In this document: one piece after another, positions 1-10,106 of the stretch
Position numbering within the stretch: the first letter of the stretch is position 1
Layout: every line of letters starts with the position of its first letter
Assembly: GCA_014656175.1 (NCBI GenBank)
Contig: BNBX01000002.1
Coordinates: 438,776-502,775, forward strand
DNA: 64,000 bases
Direction of reading: 5' to 3'
Source: Streptomyces werraensis
Lineage (GTDB): Bacteria > Actinomycetota > Actinomycetes > Streptomycetales > Streptomycetaceae
The notes under the pieces: model-generated
The model's database searches: none
What the model saw: the letters and a program-made list of their open reading frames with translations, nothing else
What the model was told of the DNA's origin: nothing
Position numbers and translations under genes: made by a program

Positions 1-12
1 ACGTCTGCGGAA

Positions 13-48
13 CGGGGTCCGGGGCGGAGCCCCACGGGCCGCGGGGCC
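13..48 (-). terminator. Probable terminator of glgX
   Basis: Just beyond the glgX stop codon lie two short GC-rich stems: GGGGC/GCCCC around positions 22-34 and GGGCC/GGCCC around 37-50. There is no U-tract, which is usual for Streptomyces. The first stem lies in a GGGTCCGGGGCGGAGCCCC-like string that recurs in many Streptomyces intergenic regions. The placement right after a stop codon supports a termination or 3'-end role. Confidence 0.4.
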
Positions 49-49
49 C

Positions 50-2194
<2,145 letters not shown>

Positions 2195-2506
2195 GGACAC
2201 GACTCTTTCAGGTGTACGGCGCCGGTGGGGACGCCTTGGCTCCGGAGTGTCCCCGTGTCTCCCCGAACGGGCGGGAAGCAGGGCGGGTCCACCTTCTACC
2301 CATGCCCCGGTCGCCGCCGACCGCACATCCTGCGAATCCGCTATGAATATGCTCACTCGCCGGACCGCGGAGGGCGGAACGGTCGCCTGCACGGCGGAGG
2401 TTGGGGAAACGACCCTGTCCATCGGGCTGCATCGCGCACCGCATGCGGAGTACTCTCCTTGATCGTTGGACGGGGAGTGCTCGGGGGACTGGAAGGCGGT
2501 GCGCGG
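2195..2506. promoter_or_regulatory. Divergent promoter region glgX / HEPN gene
   Basis: 312 bp without a credible gene, holding the promoters of both flanking genes. TACTCT at 2451-2456 is a possible -10 for the plus-strand gene. An AT-richer patch around 2338-2355 (CTATGAATATGCTCAC) stands out against the GC-rich background and could serve either direction. No clear operator palindrome is seen. Confidence 0.35.
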
Positions 2507-3748
2507 GTGGGCTCGGGAGGGCTGGAACTGCCCCCTGGTGACGAGGGTCACGAGGGGAGCGGCTCCACGGACGTCCCGCCCGGTGCGGTGTCCCTGGCAC
2601 GGCCGATGGACGCGGGTTCGATCGGACCGGAGCTGGACTGGGGCGCGGACGCGTGGCGCGAGGTGCGCACGCGCGCGCAGCGGGCCGGCCGGGCCTACAT
2701 CTGGCTGAACCTGGTCGAGCAGCGGCTGCGCGCGGTCGTCGCCGCCGTGCTGCGGCCGATCTACGAGCCCGTGCACGGCGACGACTGGGTGGTCGCCGCG
2801 GCCGGTCCCGCCGGACAGGAGTGGGTGCAGCGCGCGGTCGCCGTGCGCGAGGTCAGCCGCCGCAAGGGCTATCTGCTCGATCCGGCCGACGACAACGTGC
2901 TGTCGTTCCTCACCCTGCCGCAGCTGCGCGAGCTGATGGTGCAGCACTGGCCGTGCTTCGAGCCGTACTTCGACGACCGCCGGGACGTCGAGCTGGCCCT
3001 GGACGAGCTGGAGGTCACCCGCAACGTGGTCTCCCGCAACCGGGCGCTGTCCGAGGCGGTGCTGAACCAGGCGGAGCGGGCCTCCGCCCGGCTGCTGGAG
3101 ATGCTCGGCGCGGGCGGCGACGTGCCCTCGGCGCGCCGGCTTCCGGTGGACGCGGTCGAGGACCTGGTCGGCGACCGGTACGCGGACGTGGTCGCGGTGC
3201 ATCCCGACCGGGTCCGGCTGCTGCGGCAGTTCCCCGCCGAGGACATGTTCGGCGGGGCCCGGAGGCTCGACGCCGTCGGCATCGGCCTGAACCTGCTCGT
3301 GCAGAACTTCTCGGGCCGCCGGCTGGTGCGCCTGGCCGAGTCCGGCTGCCGGGTGCGGCTGCTGTTCCTCAACCCGGCCTCCAGCGCCGTCAAGCGACGC
3401 GAGCGCGAACTGGGCATCAAGCGGGGCGAGCTGGGCCGGTCCGTGGAGATGAACATCCTCCACATGCGCCGCGTGCGGTCCCGGCTGCGCGACCCGGGCG
3501 CCTTCGAGATCCAGGTCTACGACGAGACGCCGCGCTGCACGGCCTACCTGGTGGACGGCGACGGCTCGGACGGCATCGCCGTGGTGCAGAACCACCTGCG
3601 CCGCACCCGCGGCATGGAGGCGCCGGTGCTGGTCCTGCGCAACGGGACGAAGGTGGTCAAGCCGGGCGAGACCGAGGAGGGCGGTCTCTTCCCCACCTAT
3701 CGCGAGGAGTTCGAGCAGATGTGGGCGGATTCGCGGCCGGTGTCCTGA
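2507..3748 (+). CDS. SAV2148-type HEPN domain protein
   Basis: 413-aa protein of the highly conserved Streptomyces family called SAV2148-type HEPN domain-containing. The first ~25 residues (GSGGLELPPGDEGHEG) are family-typical. GTG 2507 is chosen because GGAAGG lies 10 nt upstream; GTG 2477 in the same frame is an alternative. HEPN folds often carry an RNase motif R-x4-6-H, and RELMVQH fits loosely but lacks the usual polar residue after Arg, so activity is unproven. The protein has no signal peptide or membrane span. The C-terminal half is rich in Arg/Lys, for example SSAVKRRERELGIKRGELG, compatible with nucleic-acid binding. The biological role is unknown. Confidence 0.85.
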   Translation: MGSGGLELPPGDEGHEGSGSTDVPPGAVSLARPMDAGSIGPELDWGADAWREVRTRAQRAGRAYIWLNLVEQRLRAVVAAVLRPIYEPVHGDDWVVAAAGPAGQEWVQRAVAVREVSRRKGYLLDPADDNVLSFLTLPQLRELMVQHWPCFEPYFDDRRDVELALDELEVTRNVVSRNRALSEAVLNQAERASARLLEMLGAGGDVPSARRLPVDAVEDLVGDRYADVVAVHPDRVRLLRQFPAEDMFGGARRLDAVGIGLNLLVQNFSGRRLVRLAESGCRVRLLFLNPASSAVKRRERELGIKRGELGRSVEMNILHMRRVRSRLRDPGAFEIQVYDETPRCTAYLVDGDGSDGIAVVQNHLRRTRGMEAPVLVLRNGTKVVKPGETEEGGLFPTYREEFEQMWADSRPVS

Positions 3749-3879
3749 ATTTCCGGGTCCGTGTGCGTTCCGGGGCCGCCCGGTCCGCGCGGGAAACGGA
3801 ATGCGATCCTCTGGTTGTCAGTGGCGCGTGCGAGGGTGAAGCCACTGGGGGAACGCACCGCACAGAAGGGGGGCAGCCC

Positions 3880-4602
3880 ATGGGCTGGCACCGGGAGCTG
3901 CTGATCGGCTTCGACCTGGAGACGACGGGGACGGATCCGAGCGAGGCGCGGATCGTCACGGGAGCCGTGATCGAGCTCCGCGCGGGGGAGACGCTGGGGC
4001 GCCGGGAGTGGCTGGCCGACCCGGGCGTGATGATCCCCGCCGACGCGGTCGCGGTCCACGGCATCAGCAACGAGCGCGCGGCCGCCGAGGGCCGCCCCGC
4101 CGACCAGGTGGCCGACGCCGTCGCCGGCGTCCTCGCCGCCTACTGGAAGACCGGCGTCCCGGTCGTCGCCTACAACGCCTCGTTCGACCTGAGCCTGCTC
4201 TCCGCCGAGCTGCGGCGGTACGGACTGCCGTCGCTGCGCGACCGCCTGGACGGCGCCGACCCGGCCCCGGTGATCGACCCGTACACCATCGACCGCGCCG
4301 TCGACCGCTACCGTCGCGGCAAGCGCACGCTCGAGGCGGTCTGCGCGGAGTACGGCGTCCGCCTCGACGCGGCGCACGACGCGACGGCTGACGCCCTCGC
4401 CGCAGCCCGGCTGGCCTGCGCGATAGCCGACCGCCACCCGAAGGTCGCTGCCCTCGGCCCGGCGGAGCTGCACCGCCGTCAGATCGAGTGGTACGCGGCC
4501 TGGGCGGCGGACTTCCAGGACTTCCTGCGCCGCAAGGGCGACCCGGCCGCCCTCGTCGACGGCACCTGGCCGCTGCGCGAACCGGCGGGCGAACCGGTCT
4601 GA
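3880..4602 (+). CDS. DEDDh 3'-5' exonuclease (DnaQ-like)
   Basis: 240-aa single-domain exonuclease related to the DNA polymerase III epsilon proofreading subunit. All DEDDh motifs are present: D-x-E in GFDLETTGTDP near the N-terminus, D in YNASFDLSLL, and H-x4-D in HDATADALAAARL. It would remove nucleotides from 3' ends of DNA or RNA using two metal ions. The C-terminal tail (QIEWYAAWAADFQDFLRRKGDP) is shared by Streptomyces exonucleases of this type. ATG 3880 has a strong SD (AAGGGGGG). It is a free-standing paralogue rather than the replicative subunit; repair or RNA turnover is inferred. It converges on the next gene, 28 bp away. Confidence 0.88.
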   Translation: MGWHRELLIGFDLETTGTDPSEARIVTGAVIELRAGETLGRREWLADPGVMIPADAVAVHGISNERAAAEGRPADQVADAVAGVLAAYWKTGVPVVAYNASFDLSLLSAELRRYGLPSLRDRLDGADPAPVIDPYTIDRAVDRYRRGKRTLEAVCAEYGVRLDAAHDATADALAAARLACAIADRHPKVAALGPAELHRRQIEWYAAWAADFQDFLRRKGDPAALVDGTWPLREPAGEPV

Positions 4603-4630
4603 CCCGCGCTCACCGAGCCACGGGACCCGC

Positions 4631-5494
4631 TCAGAACGGGTACCAGCGCACGGTCTCGTCCCCGTCCCGCAGCGACGCCACCCGGCGGCGGAACTCGGCC
4701 AGCGCCTTGGGGTTGCCCGGGGCGTGCTGGGCGACCCAGGCGCAGCTCGCGGTCTCCCGCGCCCCGCGCAGCACCGAGCACCCCTCCCACTCGCGCACGT
4801 CCCAGCCGTAGGTCCCGGTGAAGGAGTCGTAGGCCTCGTCGGGCAGGCCGTAGCGGTCGTGGGAGAGGGCCATCACCACCAGGTCGTGCTCACGCAGGTC
4901 CGAGGAGAAGGTCTCCAGGTCGATCAGCACGGGACCGTCCGGCCCGACGTGCACGTTGCGCGGCAGCGCGTCGCCGTGGATCGGCCCGCGCGGCAGCCGG
5001 GGCGTCAGCGCGGCCGCGGCGGCCGCGAACCCGTCGCGCCGCTCGCGCAGATACGCCGCGTCCGCCGGGTCGATCGCGTCCCCCGCGAGCCGCAGCCAGC
5101 GCTCGACACCGTCCAGCAGCGAGCGGGGCGGCAGGGCGAAGGGCGGCGCGGGCAGCGCGTGCACCTGCCGCAACAGCACGGCCAGGTCCCCGGGCTCGGT
5201 GGGGCGCACCGGGTCGGGCAGCCGGTGCCACACGGTCACCGGGTGCCCCTCCACCAGCAGCGCCTCGGACACGGCGGGACGCACGGCGGGCACGCCCTGC
5301 TCGGCCAGCCATCCGGCCACGGCCAGTTCGCGGCGGGCCCGCTCCAGCAGCTCCGCGTCCCGGCCCACCTTCACCGCCAGGTCCCCGGCGGCGAACACCG
5401 CGTTCTCCCCGAGCGCCAGCAGCCGCGGATCCCCGGCGCCCCCGGGCAGCACCCCCGCGGCCTCCACAACCTCCCGCGCCCGTGCCTCGTCCAT
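4631..5494 (-). CDS. Aminoglycoside phosphotransferase-family kinase
   Basis: 287-aa APH/choline-kinase-fold protein. The catalytic Brenner motif is HGDALPRN (GPIHGDALPRNVHV) and the metal-binding Asp is in VLIDLETF. The N-lobe Lys is probably in AVKVGRD. Family members phosphorylate aminoglycosides, homoserine, choline or other small alcohols and the substrate cannot be read from sequence. The early motif set (LALGENAVFAA) is typical of actinobacterial phosphotransferase-enzyme-family proteins. ATG 5494 (MDEARAREVV) is chosen since it has a GGAGG SD about 9 nt upstream and the in-frame upstream extension is unlike protein. Divergent from the sugar ABC genes. Confidence 0.82.
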   Translation of the reverse strand: MDEARAREVVEAAGVLPGGAGDPRLLALGENAVFAAGDLAVKVGRDAELLERARRELAVAGWLAEQGVPAVRPAVSEALLVEGHPVTVWHRLPDPVRPTEPGDLAVLLRQVHALPAPPFALPPRSLLDGVERWLRLAGDAIDPADAAYLRERRDGFAAAAAALTPRLPRGPIHGDALPRNVHVGPDGPVLIDLETFSSDLREHDLVVMALSHDRYGLPDEAYDSFTGTYGWDVREWEGCSVLRGARETASCAWVAQHAPGNPKALAEFRRRVASLRDGDETVRWYPF

Positions 5495-5597
5495 CGCTTC
5501 CGCCTCCGTGTCCGTCCCGGGCCCCGCCGGGCGCCTCCGTCCGGCCGTTCGCCGGCCAGTCTCGCATTCGCACAGGTCGGGCGATGTGCGCGGGCCC

Positions 5598-5626
5598 TTG
5601 ACGTGCGCTGTCGCGTTCACGACCAT
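5598..5626 (+). promoter_or_regulatory. Candidate promoter of sugar ABC operon
   Basis: TTGACG at 5598-5603, a 17-bp spacer, then GACCAT at 5621-5626 gives a vegetative-type promoter with a good -35 and a weak -10, about 39 bp before the GTG start of the first permease gene. It lies in the divergent gap with the phosphotransferase gene. Confidence 0.4.
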
Positions 5627-5664
5627 GACCGGGCCCACCCCCCACGCGCGAAGGGGCTGATGCC

Positions 5665-6603
5665 GTGACGTCGGTGACCGAGGCGAGGAGATCCGAGCCC
5701 CGCGCGCCCGGCCCGAGCCGCCGGGGACGGCGTGCCGTCGATCACGGCCCGTGGTTCCTGGTGCTGCCCGCGCTGATCCCCATCCTGGTGCTCAGCGTCG
5801 GCCCGCTGCTCCACGGCATCCTGCTGGCCTTCACCGACGCCCAGTCGGGCCGTACCGAGCCGACCCGCTGGATCGGCACGCTGAACTTCCAGGACCTGCT
5901 CCAGGACACCCTGTTCTGGGAGTCGTTCCGCATCGGGCTGGTGTGGGCGGTCGGCGTGACCGTCCCGCAGTTCCTGCTGGCCCTCGGCCTCGCCCTGCTG
6001 CTCGACCAGGACCTGCGGCTGCGCTGGGCGGCCCGCGCCCTGGCGATCGTGCCCTGGGCGATGCCCGAGGTGGTCGTCGGCATCATGTGGCGCCTCACGT
6101 ACAACCCGGACGCCGGCATCCTCAACGAGACGCTGCGCGACCTCGGGTTCGGCGGCGACCGGGACTGGCTGAGCGGACTCGCCACCGCCCTGCCCGCGGT
6201 GATCGTCGTCGGTGTGTGGGCGGGCATGCCGCAGACCACGGTGGCGCTGCTCGCCGGGCTGCAGAACACCCCGCGCGAACTGCACGAGGCCGCGGCCGTG
6301 GACGGCGCCGGCGCCTGGCGCCGCTTCCGCACGGTCACCTGGCCCGCCCTGCGGCCCGTCGCCCTCGCCATCACGGCGCTCAACCTCATCTGGAACTTCA
6401 ATTCCTTCGCCCTGGTCTACGTGCTCACCAACGGCGGCCCCGGCGGACGCACCCGCCTGCCCATGCTGTTCGCCTACGAGGAAGCCTTCCGGTACGGCCA
6501 GTTCGGCTACGCGGCCGCCATGGGCTGTGTGATGGTCGCGGCGATCTCCGTGCTGCTCGCCGTGTTCCTCGTGGGCCGGCTGAGGGGAGGTGACGAGCGT
6601 TGA
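5665..6603 (+). CDS. Sugar ABC transporter permease (MalF-like)
   Basis: 312-aa inner-membrane permease of the carbohydrate-uptake-1 family. About six hydrophobic helices follow a short basic, Pro-rich cytoplasmic tail. The ATPase-coupling EAA loop is ELHEAAAVDGAGAWRRFRTVTWP, about 80 residues before the C-terminus as expected. The first extracytoplasmic loop (TDAQSGRTEPTRWIGTLNFQDLLQD) matches MalF-type subunits. GTG 5665 follows a GAAGGGG SD. First gene of a three-gene operon (permease, permease, lipoprotein) whose junctions overlap. No ATPase is encoded; Streptomyces sugar importers of this class commonly share the MsiK ATPase encoded elsewhere, so that is inferred here. Confidence 0.9.
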   Translation: MTSVTEARRSEPRAPGPSRRGRRAVDHGPWFLVLPALIPILVLSVGPLLHGILLAFTDAQSGRTEPTRWIGTLNFQDLLQDTLFWESFRIGLVWAVGVTVPQFLLALGLALLLDQDLRLRWAARALAIVPWAMPEVVVGIMWRLTYNPDAGILNETLRDLGFGGDRDWLSGLATALPAVIVVGVWAGMPQTTVALLAGLQNTPRELHEAAAVDGAGAWRRFRTVTWPALRPVALAITALNLIWNFNSFALVYVLTNGGPGGRTRLPMLFAYEEAFRYGQFGYAAAMGCVMVAAISVLLAVFLVGRLRGGDER

Positions 6604-7433
6604 GGACCCGTCCCGCGGCCCGCGCCGGCCAGTACGCGGCCCTGCTCGCCTATCTGGTCTTCCTGGCCTTCCCGTTCGTGTGGCTGGCGTCCACCGCGTT
6701 CAAGCCGGCCACCGAGCTGGCCGGGCTGCACCCCGCCTGGATCCCGCAGGACCCCACCCTCGCCAACTTCCGTCAGGCCTTCGAGGAGCAGCCGCTGCTG
6801 CGCGCCGCCCTCAACTCCCTGCTCACCGCGTCCGCCGCGGCTCTCGTCGCGGTCGCCGTGGCCACCCCGACGGCGTATGTCATGGCCCGCCACCGCAGCG
6901 CCCTGGCACGGGCGGCGACCGGCTGGGTGGTCGTCAGCCAGGCGTTCCCGTTCGTGCTGCTGATCATCCCGTTGTTCCTGGTGCTGAAGAACCTGCGGCT
7001 CATCGACTCGCTGCCCGGCCTGGTGCTGGTCTACGTCGTCTGGTCGCTGCCCTTCGCCCTGTGGATGCTCACCGGCTACGTCCGCGCCGTGCCGGCCGAG
7101 CTGGAGGAGGCGGCGGCCGTGGACGGCGCCGGACGGCTGCGCACCCTGGTGTCGGTGACCGTGCCGCTGCTCGCGCCGGGCATCGCCGCGACCGCGCTGT
7201 TCGCGTTCGTCACCGCCTGGAACGAGTTCTTCTTCGCCCTCGTCCTGCTGAAGACGCCGGAACAGCAGACGCTGCCGGTGCTCCTCACCCGCTTCATCGG
7301 CGCCGAAGGGGTCGCCGATCTCGGCCCGCTGGCCGCCGCAGCGTTCCTCGCGACGCTTCCGTCCCTGCTGGTGTTCGCGCTCATCCAGCGCCGCATCACC
7401 GGCTCCCTCCTCGCCGGGGCGGTGAAGGGCTGA
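6600..7433 (+). CDS. Sugar ABC transporter permease (MalG-like)
   Basis: 277-aa second permease with about six membrane helices and the EAA loop ELEEAAAVDGAGRLRTLVSVTVP. It pairs with the upstream MalF-like subunit. The start is TTG 6600, overlapping the upstream TGA (6601-6603). A GGGGAGG SD at about 6583-6589 serves it and no other start fits the frame at this point. This implies translational coupling. C-terminal RRITGSLLAGAVKG is typical of MalG-type proteins. The transported sugar is unknown: no glycosidase or LacI regulator is adjacent. Confidence 0.9.
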   Translation: MRTRPAARAGQYAALLAYLVFLAFPFVWLASTAFKPATELAGLHPAWIPQDPTLANFRQAFEEQPLLRAALNSLLTASAAALVAVAVATPTAYVMARHRSALARAATGWVVVSQAFPFVLLIIPLFLVLKNLRLIDSLPGLVLVYVVWSLPFALWMLTGYVRAVPAELEEAAAVDGAGRLRTLVSVTVPLLAPGIAATALFAFVTAWNEFFFALVLLKTPEQQTLPVLLTRFIGAEGVADLGPLAAAAFLATLPSLLVFALIQRRITGSLLAGAVKG

Positions 7434-8743
7434 TGACCCGCATGCCTCGAAGGACCCGCACGACACCCGTCAGGACGCTCGTCGGGGCGATCGCCCTCGC
7501 CCTGCTCCTCGCGGGCTGCTCCTCCGGCGGCACCCGCGACGACGGCCGGGTCACCCTGCGCTTCCAGTCCCTGGCCTGGCAGCAGGAGTCGGTCGAGGCC
7601 ACCAAGGAACTCGTCGACGAGTGGAACGCCCTCCACCCCGACGTCCGCGTGGAGTACGTCCAGGGGAGCTGGGACAGCGTCCACGACCAGCTCCTCACCT
7701 CCTTCGAGGGCGGCGAGGCCCCCGACATCGTCCACGACGCCTCCGACGACCTCGCCGACTTCGCGTACGGAGGCCACCTCGCCGACCTCACGGACCTGCT
7801 GCCCGAGCGGCTCACCTCCGACATCCCCGAGGTGTCCTGGCAGTCCGTCACCTTCGGCGACGGCGTCTACGGCGTGCCCTTCCTCCAGGAGCCGCGCGTC
7901 CTCATCGCCGACGCCGCCCGCCTGAGGGAGTCCGGCGTCCGCGTCCCGACGCCCGGACACCCCTGGAGCTGGGCCGAGTTCCGCCGGGTGACGAAGGAGC
8001 TGTCCGGCGACGGCCGCTACGGCGTGGCCTGGCCCCTCAAGGAGCCGGTGTCCGCCACCCTCAACCTGTCCCTCTCCGCGGGCGGCCGGCTCTTCCACCG
8101 CGACGCCGAGGGGAAGGTCACCGTGCGGTTCGAGGAGGGCGACGCGGTCGTCCCCCGCACCGTCCACGAGCAGGTGAACACCGACCGCAGCGCCTCGCCC
8201 ACCACCCTAGGCAGCGGCGGCTCCGACACCCTGCCCGGCCTCTTCGCGGGCAAGTACGCGATGGTCCCGCTCGGCTTCTCGTACCGCCAGCAGATCGTCC
8301 AGCAGGCGCCGAAGGGCTTCGAGTGGCAGGTGCTGCCCGCACCCGCCGGGGCCGGCGGGCTCGCCCAGGGCGTCAGCCCGCAGACGCTGTCCGTCGCCGA
8401 GGACTGCCCGCACAAGAAGGAGGCCGTCGCCTTCCTGGACTTCCTGCTCCAGCCGCGGAACATGGTGCGCCTCGCACTCGGCGACTGGATGCTGCCCACC
8501 GGCCGCCAGGCCCTCGCCGACCCGGCCCTGCGCACCCCCGAACACGGCTGGGCCACCGGCACGGCGCTGGCCGCCCGGCTGCGCCCGGCGCCCGCGCAGT
8601 CCGTACGGGGCTACCCGGAGTGGAAGGACAAGGTCGCCACCCCGGCGCTCCAGGAGTACTACAGCGGCGCGATCGGCCTCGACGAGCTGCGGAGGCGGCT
8701 GGAGAAGGACGGCAACCTGGTCCTCGCCCGGTACCAGCGGTGA
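7433..8743 (+). CDS. Sugar ABC transporter substrate-binding lipoprotein
   Basis: 436-aa extracytoplasmic solute-binding protein, family 1. An Arg-rich N-terminus (MTRMPRRTRTTP) and hydrophobic core end in the lipobox LLAGC, so the mature protein is lipid-anchored at the outer face of the membrane. The body shows the family pattern VTLRFQSLAWQQESVEATK, EAPDIVHDASDDLADFAYGG and GVPFLQEPRVLIADAARL. Normal length. ATG 7433 overlaps the upstream stop (TGATG), ending the coupled permease-permease-binder operon. The ligand is not deducible, and the operon has no dedicated regulator in the window. Confidence 0.9.
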   Translation: MTRMPRRTRTTPVRTLVGAIALALLLAGCSSGGTRDDGRVTLRFQSLAWQQESVEATKELVDEWNALHPDVRVEYVQGSWDSVHDQLLTSFEGGEAPDIVHDASDDLADFAYGGHLADLTDLLPERLTSDIPEVSWQSVTFGDGVYGVPFLQEPRVLIADAARLRESGVRVPTPGHPWSWAEFRRVTKELSGDGRYGVAWPLKEPVSATLNLSLSAGGRLFHRDAEGKVTVRFEEGDAVVPRTVHEQVNTDRSASPTTLGSGGSDTLPGLFAGKYAMVPLGFSYRQQIVQQAPKGFEWQVLPAPAGAGGLAQGVSPQTLSVAEDCPHKKEAVAFLDFLLQPRNMVRLALGDWMLPTGRQALADPALRTPEHGWATGTALAARLRPAPAQSVRGYPEWKDKVATPALQEYYSGAIGLDELRRRLEKDGNLVLARYQR

Positions 8744-8762
8744 GCGGCGTACCGGTTTCGAT

Positions 8763-8792
8763 TTGTACGAGACGTTTCGTCTCGTTTAAGGT
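8763..8792 (+). promoter_or_regulatory. Promoter with TetR-type operator, leaderless mgt start
   Basis: A -35-like TTGTAC (8763-8768) and -10 TAAGGT (8787-8792) are separated by 18 bp. The spacer is filled by a perfect inverted repeat, ACGAGACG (8767-8774), TTT, CGTCTCGT (8778-8785), which looks like a TetR-family operator. The ATG at 8799 follows the -10 by 6 nt, so the transcript would be leaderless. A repressor bound here would occlude RNA polymerase. No tetR gene is adjacent. Confidence 0.65.
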
Positions 8793-8798
8793 CGGGGC

Positions 8799-9998
8799 AT
8801 GACCGCTCGCGCGCACATCGCCATGTTCTCCATCGCCGCCCACGGGCACGTGAACCCCAGCCTCGAGGTGATCCGGGAGCTGGTGGCGCGCGGGCACCGG
8901 GTGACGTACGCGATCCCGCCCCTGTTCGCCGACAAGGTCGCCGCGACCGGCGCCGAGCCCAAGCTGTGGAACTCCACCCTGCCCGGCCCCGACGACGACC
9001 CCGAGGCCTGGGGCACCACCCTCCTCGACAACGTCGAGCCGTTCCTCGCCGACGCCGTGCAGGCGCTCCCGCAGCTCATCGAGGCGTACGAGGGCGACAC
9101 CCCCGACCTCGTGCTGCACGACATCACCGCCTACCCGGCCCGCGTGCTCGCCCACCGCTGGGGCGTGCCCGCGATCTCCCTCTCGCCGAACCTCGTCGCC
9201 TGGGAGGGCTACGAGAAGGAGGTCGCCGAGCCGATGTGGGAGGAGCCGAAGAAGACCGAACGCGGCAAGGCGTACTACGCCCGCTTCCGGGCCTGGCTGG
9301 AGGAGAACGGGGTCACCCTGCACCCCGACGACTTCGTCGGGCGTCCGGACCGCTCCATCGTGCTGATCCCGAAGGCGCTCCAGCCGCACGCCGACCGGGT
9401 CGACGAGCGCGTGTACTCCTTCGTGGGGGCCTGCCAGGGCGACCGCGGCGCCGAGGGCGGCTGGCAGCGGCCGGCCGGGGCGGAGAAGGTCGTCCTGGTG
9501 TCGCTCGGCTCGTCCTTCACCAAGCAGCCGGCCTTCTACCGGGCGTGCGTCGAGGCGTTCGCCGGCCTGCCCGGCTGGCACCTGGTGCTGCAGATCGGCA
9601 AGCACGTCGACCCGGCCGAGCTCGGCGACGTGCCGCCGAACGTCGAGGTGCGGAGCTGGGTGCCGCAGCTCGCGATCCTCAAGCAGGCCGACCTGTTCGT
9701 CACCCACGCGGGTGCGGGCGGCAGCCAGGAGGGGCTGGCCACGGCCACCCCGATGATCGCCGTGCCGCAGGCCGTGGACCAGTTCGGCAACGCGGACATG
9801 CTGCAGGCGCTCGGGGTGGCCCGGCACCTGCCCAGCCAGGAGGCGACCCCCGAGGCGCTGCGCACCGCGGCCCTCTCCCTGGTCGACGACCCGGAGGTCG
9901 CCCGCCGCCTGAAGAACGTCCAGGCGGAGATGGCGAAGGAGGGCGGCACGCGAAGGGCGGCCGACCTGATCGAGGCGGAGCTCCCGGACCGCGCCTGA
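8799..9998 (+). CDS. mgt: Macrolide-inactivating glycosyltransferase (Mgt/OleD type)
   Basis: 399-aa GT1 family enzyme very close to Mgt of S. lividans and OleD of S. antibioticus. These transfer glucose from UDP-glucose to the 2'-OH of the macrolide desosamine sugar and so inactivate it in the cytosol. The start [20 protein letters not shown] carries the catalytic His (about H15, equivalent to OleD H19). The donor-binding signature [21 protein letters not shown], followed by QAVDQFGNA, lies in the C-terminal domain. In S. lividans mgt follows the rRNA methyltransferase lrm; no lrm is present here, so this copy stands alone behind its own repressor-type operator. Family assignment is firm; acceptor range is inferred. 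Confidence 0.92.
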   Translation: MTARAHIAMFSIAAHGHVNPSLEVIRELVARGHRVTYAIPPLFADKVAATGAEPKLWNSTLPGPDDDPEAWGTTLLDNVEPFLADAVQALPQLIEAYEGDTPDLVLHDITAYPARVLAHRWGVPAISLSPNLVAWEGYEKEVAEPMWEEPKKTERGKAYYARFRAWLEENGVTLHPDDFVGRPDRSIVLIPKALQPHADRVDERVYSFVGACQGDRGAEGGWQRPAGAEKVVLVSLGSSFTKQPAFYRACVEAFAGLPGWHLVLQIGKHVDPAELGDVPPNVEVRSWVPQLAILKQADLFVTHAGAGGSQEGLATATPMIAVPQAVDQFGNADMLQALGVARHLPSQEATPEALRTAALSLVDDPEVARRLKNVQAEMAKEGGTRRAADLIEAELPDRA

Positions 9999-10037
9999 GC
10001 CGCGCGCAGGCCGCCCCGGCCCGTCGCCCCCCGACGG

Positions 10038-10106
10038 CCGGCACCCCGACGACACCGGCAGGGCCCGGCGGTGGCAGCCGCCGGGCCCTGGTCGTCGGGG
10101 TGCCGG
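10038..10106. terminator. Nested bidirectional terminator mgt / MMPL gene
   Basis: Outer arms CCGGCACCCCGACGAC (10038-10053) and GTCGTCGGGGTGCCGG (10091-10106) pair perfectly over 16 bp. Inside them GGGCCCGGCGG (10061-10071) pairs with CCGCCGGGCCC (10078-10088). The outer arm ends immediately before the MMPL stop codon at 10107. Symmetric placement between convergent genes suggests termination in both directions. Confidence 0.8.

Noticed and set aside
2195..3595. N-terminal extension of glgX up to 3595
   Set aside because: The extension is antisense to the HEPN gene and not protein-like; the CBM48-type homology starts at ATG 2194.
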